A stretch of DNA of 61,567 nt from Mnemiopsis leidyi (taxonomy: Eukaryota; Ctenophora; Tentaculata; Lobata; Bolinopsidae), in NCBI GenBank assembly GCA_000226015.1, contig JH152665.1:213405-274971 (forward strand), in the 5' to 3' direction. Below the pieces are notes generated by a model that searched no databases, was not told the DNA's origin, and saw nothing but the letters and a program-made list of their open reading frames with translations. A program made the position numbers and the translations under genes. Of the stretch, positions 42,201 through 54,200 are shown in pieces (position 1 is the stretch's first letter; the number at the start of each line of letters is the position of its first letter).

Positions 42201-45200
42201 TTGAGGTAAACATTTAACCTTTTGTCACTCATTGCTATTTATTTGTAACACAAATAAATAAAATTAGGCGGCACAGTGTCTCTTAACGGCACAGTGTCTC
42301 TTAACTTTTTTATGATCTGATAACAAGGCTTTGCATGCACATCGCACACATGGCTTTGCAATTTTACTAGAACTAATGCCGTAAATACTAAATGTGCTAT
42401 TGAATGTGCTATATTGAATGTATCACCGATACTGAAATAGTACATCACTTTGCCAGCTAATTGTGCCGCGCACTGTGATGTACATGACCCGATATGGGGT
42501 CACTCAGTAGCAATGGATGTCTATCAAATTCTCATAGACGTTAATTCATTTGAAGATTTATAGAAAGCCAATTTAACCGTAAGAGCTGGATAATACTATT
42601 ATCAACTTAATAACTCACTGACTCAGGATGGAGTACAATACGTCACAGAGAAGTGGATCGACATGTGTATATCTTGGAGAAGTTCAGACGGAGGGATTAT
42701 CATTAAGTATTACCGAGACGGAGAGTTAAAGTCAACAACGTCTATAAGTGAGGGGCTACTGATTGACAGAGGCGGAACGCTTGTTTTATTTCAGGTAGAA
42801 AGACAACTTTTTGCATTTACAAATTAATTCCGGTTTTACAATAAGACAGAATCTATCACAGTCTTAAATTTCGCATAACAGCACATTTGTAAGATTTTCA
42901 CATATACTATCTGCAGATTCAAGATTCTCAGGGTCAATTTACAGAAATAAATGCATTTAAAGGGAAACTCAGAGGAGCATACTTTTTCGAAAAGCAGATA
43001 AGTGATAAACAAGCAAAGAAATTGGCAGACATATGTGCAAAAAAACAGGCAAGCAACCATTTAATCGGCCATCATGCTTTGCCACATTTCACTCACGACA
43101 TTCAAACAGAGTTGTTCACTGGAAGTTTCAATAATTAGCTCAGTCTTTAAACCACTATTTCTAATTTTTTCTTGATATGTGGTTTCAAGTATCAAGAAGG
43201 ATTTAATAAATTTTAAGTCGTTTGTCATAGCACAAGTTACAAAAATTGCTTTACTCGCTGTTTAATTAATCAGGTTTTGGAGGAGTTGTCGAATGTGACG
43301 CTACACACGTGGGAAGATATTGTACAAGCTGAAAACTTGAGCCTCCAGCCAGTGCCATACTACAATCTTACGTGCGGTACGTATCTATAGTTGTTACTTA
43401 CACTCAACACCAAAAATACAAAGATAACATTATCGTGGTCACTAATGTTCCATATCACAACCGGACCCCTCCCCAAAAATATCTTCTCTATGGGCTAGCA
43501 CTGATTTTTGTTTTAATAGAAACCGCGAAACAGTCAATGATTTGAAAACACTCGGATCGGATTCTCAGATGAGACTTAGGATTATACTGCAAGTGTCGTA
43601 TGAGGCACTTAATATACTAGTGCGTAACGAAACAATTTTCAGTTAATTGAATGGAAGACTCAACTCAATTAAAGCCTGTTAAGTCATAAGATCTGAAGTT
43701 AGTACTGCCACATTTCATTAAATAAAAGGTGACACATAATATCTAGAAAATTGCAACGCTTTGCAAAGCGGTGCAATTTCCTAGATTTCAACGTCGCCCT
43801 CATCAACTCCCAAATCATGGACAGATAATGATTAACGGATGTTTCTTATACAAAATTGTCTCAAATTTAGCGCTGTTTTCTTCATTTGTTTTAAACGTCA
43901 CTGTGTTGGCTGTACAGTTCAAGTGTACATCGTTTCGTTACAGCCTTAGTATTGCTGGCTCGGATGCTTATACGACACTTGCAGTATAATACTGAGTCTT
44001 ATATGAGAATCCGAGTTTTTCTAATCAATTATGATAACATCCGAACATCGCTCGGCTTTATCGTGATGCAGAAACAGAACTACATCTGACGCTCGTGAAG
44101 AAATCAGCACAAAAATCAAACCAAATTAGTGTTTAGATATGAAATAACTTGAATATTTAAATTTGCCTGGTTAGTGTACGAACCAACAATTTTAAATCAA
44201 TTAATAAGGTAAACTTATTTTAACTCATGTCAGATAAAGATGTTGACCTGACAATGACGTGCGGCGAAATCATGTTACTTTATGACGAGCAGAAATCCAC
44301 TGTGAGCCAGGCTATAGAAGTTTTGAGTCATGACAATGGTAATGAAAATGGTTTAAGTGAAGCAGCTCAAGACACAGTTGAGACACCCACGAAGAGTATC
44401 ACGGTTTTGAAAAAATCGTGTTTGGATGCTGAAAATAAAACATCAACAATAGGAGTAAAGGCAGAAATAATAGAGGTATTTGGAGTGGAAAAATTTCTTA
44501 AGACCAAAAGTTCATGGTCATGCGATCAGCATGGGATATGTACGCAGCATATCAACGGTATGACTAAATTTAAGCATACAATATGTCGTTGATATTAAAC
44601 GTTTTTACAACGTTTCCCACTAATCTGGAATTTTTTGTGAAATATTGCAACTCATTTTCTTAACTCAAGCTCTAATGGAGAAACAACATAACTATATATT
44701 ATGCCCAGAATGTGTAAGTCAAATAATGACCTCAGATTGCCAGCGTGGGACGAAATCGGAAATACTATTTTCGGGATACCAGACCTGTACATCATGCAAT
44801 GCCTCAAATCGAGAATATCAGCCTGATGCGGGAGAAAGTGAATGTAAAGTTTGCTTTGGTAAACTTCACGTTTCAGAAGATACTGTAAACTGCCAACCAG
44901 GTTAGATAGGATTCGAATTGGCAACTTGCTTTAGAGATTTACTAGTTTACGTAATCACGATTTCCTGAAACATTCTAATTGTCACATAGAAGTTAGAACA
45001 TAAATCGACCATGACGATGGCATGGTAGATAAAAAAACATTTTCCAGAATATTTAGCAGTTTGTAATCAATATATTAATCCCAGAATATTGCGAAGAAGA
45101 TGAAATATTGTACCAACTACACAATAAAACCTATCTATTTGGTCGCACAGAAGCATACAACACCGCTAAGTCTGCATGCTCAAATTTGGACGGCTATTTA

Positions 45201-48200
45201 CATAGATGGTGCAAAGGAGGTGGAGAGTGGAGCGATCAATTATTCGACTCTTGTAAATATCACTGTGAAGAAGAAACAAAACTGAACGAACACGACGACA
45301 AGCAGTACAGTTTTGCCAAAACAGAAGCAGGAAAAATGGCCCGGTCTCCATGTAACTCCGATTTGGGCGGATATGTGTACAGGAGCTGCGATAAAGGTGG
45401 AAAGTGGAGTGACAAAATAAGTCATCAATGTAATACTCTAATGACAGAAGAAATGAACGAAGTGCGCAACATCGTAAACAGCGGAGGGGTAAGTATTTAC
45501 ATTAACAAACCTGAACATGCACCAGGCTATCAGGGGCTTTTCAAAATTTTTCCGGAGAAGAAAGCACTGCAGCAGACTCCGGGTCGACAAGAAAGTTGGA
45601 AGTTAATAAGATCATAATAATCAATAATCTTCAGACCAAAATGGATGGAGATACCGCCACGAAAATAACCACATCGCTTGGTGATATCAACAATAATAAA
45701 GAAGTAACGACAAAAGATGCTATTGACAAGATATCCTTAGTGATGGCAATAGCAGACAAGCTCCCGGATGAAGATACTAATGAATTTTCTGAACTTGTAA
45801 GCCATTACTAAACACTAATTCGTCAAGGTCTTTTCTTTATTAAAGATCGTTTAATGCGATTACACGGGTTATTGCACGAGGCCAATTAGCCGACTGCAAT
45901 AACTGGTCAAATCACGTAATTTTTGATGTTTTGCAGTCCAAAATTCTGGGACTAATGGGCTATAACCGCCGGAATTTGTCTGCCGTGGCGGACTCTGGTG
46001 GTTCCGAACGGATTCGGAACCACCGTCAACTCGCGAGTCGATGGAGGATTCGATCTGATCTCGGTGGGCTTCGCGGGCTCTGGCGGACTTTTCGAATCCA
46101 TCAGAGCCCACCTCGGCAGAATTTCTAGCGAACAACTGGGCGAGTGGACGGATCCGGTCGAATCCACGGCAGACAAAATCCGTCAGTTGTAGTCACAAAG
46201 TTCGTGTATCATCATAGGTGAAAATTACCCTGTGATCATTTTTATACTACTGTTAAAATGCAAATCTGATCATTATTACAAGAGAGGAGAAATGGCGACG
46301 ACGTTGGAATCAACCTTGCAAACTGAAGCAGATCTAATGAATGACACTGTCAAGAATAACATCAACAAAGCAGTGGAAAGTATCGCAATGGCCCTGCCAG
46401 AGGGCAGTCCACCTATTGAGAAAGAAAGCCTAACTATTCAAGCTTTGAGACCTTCAGAGCCGGTAGAACTGCTTAGGCCTAAAAATACCGAATATATTCA
46501 GGTAGGTTCTGTCATGGTCGGTCGGACCAACGACCATCTCAAATAAAATATACTCCATCAACGAAGTAATACCATGCATCTTTAAATCTATACCAAATAC
46601 CTTTCACGAATGGCGTCATCACCAAAGGGGAAGGGAGTTTCGAAATGATGACGAAATGATGACGATTGATGACGAAAGAGAGGGGTTCGGCAAGTGATGA
46701 CGTCATCAAAACTTCCAAAAATCATTTTATTAGGAGATATTCCGAATTAACCTATACTTTTTCTGAAAATTTACAGAGCTAGAAGGTTGATTTTCAAGTA
46801 AATATCAAATCATATGGTAAATTTATCTCGATAAGAAAAATTTGATAAAATAATGTGTTTAAACTAAATTCATGATTAAAATGACATCTAATTTTGCTAT
46901 TTTCACTTGAAGCTGGGGGAGGGGTGGTTCCGACTGTGATGATCAAGGGGGAAAAGGGGTAAGTTATTATGACAAATGATGACTGAGGTGAAGTGCTAAA
47001 CACCTAAAATCTATATCATACAACCCCTAGTTCGATCCGGTTTCTGAAGCAGGAGAAAGAGTCAATGTGGCTGTTATGTCATCAAGGTATAAATCTTTCC
47101 TTCCGTCAACCAACGGCGAAAAAGAGATCGATTCAGCTGTAGTTTCAGTCAACGTGAGTATATCATCTATAACTAAGCCTATCTAGATATCGATTAATTT
47201 ATAAAGTGATTAAAATGAAATCATGAACAATTGAAATAATAAACGACTTACTAATAACTGAACGAGAAGGGAAGTCCAATAAAGTTTGTCTACACAATAA
47301 TTTTCAGTTCGTGATGACGGCCTCAAATAATAGAAACTTCTCCCTCAAGTTCAAGTCGAAAGACAGGTAACACTTCAACTAATCCTCGCAAGCTTGCTTG
47401 TCACAATGAGAGTCTCTGAAGACTAGAACTATAAAATACAGATGATACCTCTGTTCTTATCTATTTCCTTTTAAAATTTAAGTTTGCTACATTTTCCGAA
47501 AATTTCTTTCGCTTCACTTGAAAAGTCCAAATCAAAACACTAGGACAGGTGCTGTGGCAACTCCGAATACAGAATGTAAATGCTGCTACCTAAACAATAT
47601 GAAACGTTCAGATTGAAAACCCCTCATTCCATTAGCCCAGATATTGCTAAACAAATGCGCGATTGAGAACCAGATCGTTTTCTGTTGAATCTTCATTAGT
47701 TGTGTTGATCTTGATTTCACGTCAAACCATCAGGAGGAACAGAACATGTGCATATTTGAACCCGGAAACGGAACAATGGGAGGAAACAGGTCTGACATCA
47801 GTCAACAACAATGACGGGTCACACACCTGCGTTTCCAATCACGCTACCAGCTTCGCTCTTTTACTTGTGAGACATATTTCTTAAGTATTGGCAATGAAAA
47901 TAATTATTTTGCCTTGGGCGGTTGACCGGGTTTTGACTGTTTCTAAAATAAATTGTTTAAATAGGGTGGAGCCAATCTTTAAAAACAGCCATTAACAAAC
48001 GTGCACACAACTAATTAATACAAATCAGAGTATCGAAGATGTGAACGAGGGGGACAAAAAAGCACAAGATGCTTTAACATACGTCATGTTTGTAGTAAAC
48101 GTCATTTTCCTTTCTCTAACCTTCGGACTAGTCGCACCTTTCAGGTAAATTTCATTACCGATATCAATTCTAAATTTTCCAGATTTCAAATAAACTTTGA

Positions 48201-51200
48201 AACTCATTTGACAAACATAAAATTGAAAGGAATTCAGATAAATTCAATGATTTTATGAACTTTTCCGTAGTAACACTTTGTTTTTAGGAAATTCCGCAAA
48301 AAGGTACTGACTATGGCACAACTAAACATGATTTTCGCATTGATACTTGGTAACTTTGGCTTCACCATCTTATCAGTCACGACGAAAATAAACGTGGACA
48401 GTAGGAATGTACGTACTGAATTAAATTAAATTATTTATTTTTCTCAAATTCTAAACAGTTAAGCAATAATCAAAATGCTAGGTTTAAAGTTTTTACTCTA
48501 TGTTAACTCACAACTAACCAAGAAACAAATTAATATAGTAATTTCAGTTCCCGGTTTCGTATTTGAACAAAGGCTGCATTACTGGGGTTATAACTGTGCA
48601 GTACTTCTTCATAACTGCAATATTTTGGATGGGCAGCTGCGCTTGGGCACTCTACGGCAAGGTTCGACTAAGGATAGTAAATTTGGAGCGGATCACAAAA
48701 AAGAAAATTGAAAGGCTGCAAAAAAGCAGTTCAAAACTTGATAGTAATTTTTTGGTCTATCTCCGATCTCGGCCTTCCATTTTAAGACAGTTTCAATTTT
48801 TCATATATTATACTATTTATGCTAACCTAATGACTTATCGGAAGATTTAGTAATCAGTGAATCACTTAAACCTTCAAGTCGTTTTTGCTAGTGCCATGTT
48901 GATCAAAGTTCAAAGATTAGCACTTGTATGGAAATTTACTTGAGAATTTGAGAGATTCATATTCGACATAGCTGGTTCAGCATAACTAATTTCAAATTCA
49001 CTACAGTTACACAATATTTGTTATATTAGTTCATATCACCCTACCATAATTCATTTCACGTCCCATTCTAGATAGTTGATGCGGTGCGTAACCACGGCCG
49101 GAGTGAGAAGAACGTCCTGAGAAACAGGTCTATCATGGCCTGGGGACTGTCGGCAGTATTTCCCTTGGTTGTGTACCTGATTGCATGGTCATTGACTGAC
49201 AACAAGGATGATTACAGTACTCCATACATAGGTTATCAGAATACAATTATAGCACTTCATAATATTACATAAGTTATCTGATGTCAGCTTTACGCTTGAT
49301 AAACACGGGAATCGTGCAATGGATCGGAAATTTTCTAGCTAACAATAGCAAAACTAAAGTAATCATGATTCTAAGTCTTTAACTTAAATATTATGCAGGA
49401 AAACACTACACGCAAGATGGGGATTGTTGGATAGAGACACCCTGGCGATATTTCTCCATAATAGTCCCAGTCTTTGCAGTTCTCCTCTTCAACATAGCTT
49501 GTTTCGTCATGATAACTCGTGTCATTGTAGGAGCAGCCAGCAGCCCCGGAGGCGAGGTCCACCGCCTTGCAGTCAGTGCAGTCATTTATGTATTTACATG
49601 GGAAATGGTATACTGTACATTTTTGATAAAAAGAGATGGCGACAAGCTGTTAAGTTACTTTAAATCATCTCANNNNNNNNNNNGACTGTTAAGTTACTTT
49701 AAATACATACTCAAATCAAAATTTAAGTAATTTGAAAAGTGGTTTCGAAAACTTATGTGCCATTTCAGAAAATCTCAAAAGGCATGGCAGCCGTTGGGAC
49801 AAGTGTTGGACTTCCATGGATCCTCTCAATCTTAACGTTCGGCCCCCTTGCTTCAGCGGCCCAGTATCTTTTTATCGTTCTAACTGGACTTCAGGTTAGA
49901 ATGTCAGGAAAGTGCCAAGCACAACTCGCGGCAAAGAGCCTTTTCAAGCTGTTAAAGTCAACAATTTTTCAATCCGAACTTTCACTTCAGTTTGTGAAAG
50001 TTTTGTCTTTCTAGAGAATTTAAATCCGAGAAACAATTTTTGAGTAAAATTCTTCGCAGGGTCCACTCTTCTTCGTATGCATGATCTGTCTGCAAGACGA
50101 TATCAGGTCTCACACCATAGAGCTTCTCGGACTAAAAAAATACTTGTCCCAACATGTTCAGCACCGAGAAGAGGTTTTACATCTAAATAAATAAATTTTC
50201 TTATATAAGTAAATAGATTTACTTATACAAATGATCCTACCTACACTGCCCTATCTAAAATATAATACCTTGCCTTGTTTATATCTTAATCTCATTTTCA
50301 ACAAGTTGAAAACGTTGGTTATAATTGCTTTTATTGAATTTATCTTAACCTCTCAACTTACATCATGATCATTTTCAGCAAGCAAAAAGTACACTATCGA
50401 CCGAGAATTCAACAGTCATCCTGTCTAAAATTGAGGTATATGGTATACCCTATTTGATAATAGGGATCGTCCAACCATCATCGTGGGAAAAAGGAGTTGG
50501 CACTTTGCAAGTGACTACGAATTTAGAAATTTTTGTGCCTTTTTAACAGTCTTCATACAGGGTACGGTATCCGACACAAAGATTGAAAGCATAGCCGAAG
50601 AAGTGAAGGAAGTCGAAGACGAGGACGGGGAATACACAAGAAAAGGAGTTATTTCACTGAGGCAGATGTACGAGAAGAAAGCTGGGGAAAATGCTGACAG
50701 GTAATAACTGAACTATTATTTAAATATATTTATTCAATATTTGATTTCCGGAAAATTAGTCTCTTGGATTCAAATACACACCCCCTACTTTTTAACGCGT
50801 TAAGTAACCAGAAGAACCTAAAGGTTAAACATTAAAGATTATCTCATTATCAACATCACCAGGACAGAAACAGAAGTTACGAGTGGAAAAGCAGCGATTG
50901 AGGAAGAAGATGAAGGACCGGAAGTACCAAACACCGCTGAGAACACAGACTCAGTGGGAGGTGTGATACTGGACACAGAGATTGTCGAAGTTAGAGAGAT
51001 TACAGAATTGCCGGTACGTCTTTGATGGTAAAGACAAAGCTGGAGAATACTCACAGCAGAAGTGAAAGCTCGAATAGACCTAATGGCTGATCGCCTTGGC
51101 ATTGTACATGATGTAAATAATTTATATGTATATATAATTTATATGTTTAGCTCATCCGAAAGAAATAAATCTACTGTTCAGTGTCCTATTCATGATAAAG

Positions 51201-54200
51201 CATTGCGATATTAACAAGGATTACACGGTCATTGCCCCTTTCGATTTTATTTTGAGTAGCAGTGGATGATTATTTTGACTAATTAAGTATTTACTTTAGA
51301 AATCATTCCGAGTAAATGTTTTCGCAAACGAATCCAATTTTTAGTCTTACAGAGATAAACTTAGCGATTTAGGTTTTTCTAGAATGCTAAGTGTGAAAGA
51401 GCATTAGTTTATAATTATATGCCGTTTGCACATTTTGATACCGCTGACAGCATCGCCTGAAAAATAATCCATTTTCAACGTTCGCAGCTTTTTGATCTTT
51501 AGGCTAGTTTTTAAAGTTAATTATATTTTACAGTACAATCACAATCCCTTTTAAATTTTGTCACCTTTTTATTTTTCAGATTAGGTTTTTTTAAAGTTCA
51601 TTATTTTTACAGTATGTGTCACGGAATAATGAAAAGTTCGCCTACAAGTTGCTATCGCTGTGTGCTTGAGGTCTTAGAATAAACTTGAAAGTACCATTCA
51701 CCTCATAAAGATGTTTTGTTTGATTGCTCCAAGAAAAGTTCTCTCGAGTTATAAATTTACTTTAAATCTTAGACCGAGTAAAAATTTTGGAAAGTATTTT
51801 AGAGAGTTTATCCTAAACTCAACTAAGCCAGTCCCAACTCAGACACCTGAATATACGTCCTCGATACGTAAGTAGTGCATTGGAACCTGAAAAGTGAAAA
51901 GTAAGCAACCCAAGGTTATCTTGGCACGTTTACCGATTTTACGAGCAAGGCTTTTCCCGAGCATATTCAAACCTGCAACCGCTGGATTGCGAGGCAGGAC
52001 GAAATGCCACTCAACCAAGTAGCTGCCTGCTGATCATACATCCCAAGCACTACTTATACTGCTAGATAACCATCAATCATTCCAAACATGGAAGTTGTTA
52101 TCTGCTCAAATGCAAGTATTAGCATATCATCATATTCCACATGTTGCAAGTTTGGGTCACTGATCACTGATCAATGTATATATATATACTATCCATGCAG
52201 TTCTAGCTAGAAACTGCAGATGAAACCCAGATTAGCTCTTAATCTTACTAATTACATAATACACTACTTCAGCAAGTAAAAATTACAACTTTGATCGAGA
52301 ATTCGACTTTCATCCTGCCTAAAATTGAGGTATAACCTTATTCAATACTGTTTTATTTGAAATAACGGGCCATTTAAACATCGGCGTGGGAAAAGGGGGT
52401 TCGCTAGTGGTAACAAGATTCAGTGAATAATACCCGACTGTCGAGATGTTTTGATGCATTTTAACTGAGTTTATATGTAAATGCAGGCAACGGTATCCAG
52501 TCCAAAGATTGGAAGCATAACCGAAGAAGTAAAGGAGGTCGAAGACGATTGTTCGACTGAAAGCATAGCCGAAGAACTGAATGAGATCGAGGACGATTGT
52601 TCGACTGAAAGCATAGCCGAAGAACTGAATGAGATCGAGGACGATTATTCGATTGAAAGCATGACCGAAGAATTGAATGAGATCGAGGACGATTATTCGA
52701 TTGAAAGCATAGCCGAAGAATTGAGTGAGATTGATGACGATTATGACAGTTTGTACAGAAGAAGAAGCGTCATTTCACTTACGGAATTGTACGAGAGGAG
52801 AGCTGAGGAATATGCACAGTCAGGAAGGTAACAACTTTTATGATTAATGCATTGCTAGTAGGCAATCGATCGAAATTAACGGAATTGTGCAAAGATTGAA
52901 ACCATATCCAATTCCCGAATACAAATATATCGATAAGACTTTGACCTTCCCTACGCATTTTTCAGCCATACAAATTCAAGGGTCCTGAAAGCCTTAACAT
53001 TACCTACGGGTGGACGAGAGAGACCAAAGAGCGCTGAGAGCATTTACTCTAACGGATTATGAGAGTTGATACAGAGTACAGAGGTAGTTGAAGTCGGAGA
53101 GACAACAGAAGAACTGATACTTCTCTGATATAATGGTAGAGATGGAAGAAAAGGGTAGCAGAAGTGAAGAGAAGTGGCACTACCACTTTGTTAGACATTG
53201 CTAATCACCTTGACCATCAAACATCGATGTAATCGTCAATTATGATGACCGAATTTAACAAAATCGAGATTTAATTTCAATCTTAGCAAAATGACAATTT
53301 GATATGATACAGTAGTATAGTGCGTATCCATGAGTATCTATTTGCTATCGTCCAGAATAGATGCGAATCACACTATCCATTAACGGCAGCTGTGGTTAAA
53401 TTGGAGTATGTATTTAAAATTATATGATCTAAGAGTTAAGAAACAAGAAAAAAATTAGTACTTAATTTTATGGTTTTGTGTAATCATCACCAGCGCTTTA
53501 GCCATTTGCTTGTGTAATCGCCGATTGTTTGCAGTTTGTGTTTTTAGGTTGTAGCTATTGCTTTTCGGAGCGTTTTCATCATCCATTGCTCACAGTGGAA
53601 AACCTATATAAATCTTTACATCTGCAGGACTTCAACTATGTCACATTACTTCAGGTCAAAGTGTTTTCAGATTTTCAAGCTTGTTTAATCATTGTAGGCG
53701 ACATCGAAGACTATGTTTCAAATCGATATACGTTAATTAGTATTTATGTTTAGAATGTATTTCTATAGTATTCAATATTCATAATATAGTGTTTATTTGT
53801 AGTCAAATTCCAAAAACAATGATCAACGTATTATGCATTGTATGAGCTAAAGTTATAAAGTGAAATGTTTGCCTTACATTTTAATATGCATTAAAATTCG
53901 AGACATACTTGAACCACAGTTATAGTAGAGTGCTGAAAGACGAAGTACAATATACGGAACAACAATCTGAAGCTGAATGACAACAATAAAACAGCGATAA
54001 ACAAAAAAATACGACAAACGACACGATCACCAATACGACAAACAAACCGACCGACAATAGGACAAACAAAATGACAAACAAAACGACCAATAAAACAACA
54101 AACAATACGCCGACAATAGGACAAACAAAATGACAAACAAAACGACCAACAATAGGACAAACAAAACGACCGACAATAGGACAAACAAAACGACCAACAA

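Noticed and set aside
45931-46192. Several overlapping frames of 64-88 codons in aGPCR intron 18
   Set aside because: They fall in the GC-rich MITE-like block and occur on both strands in several frames.
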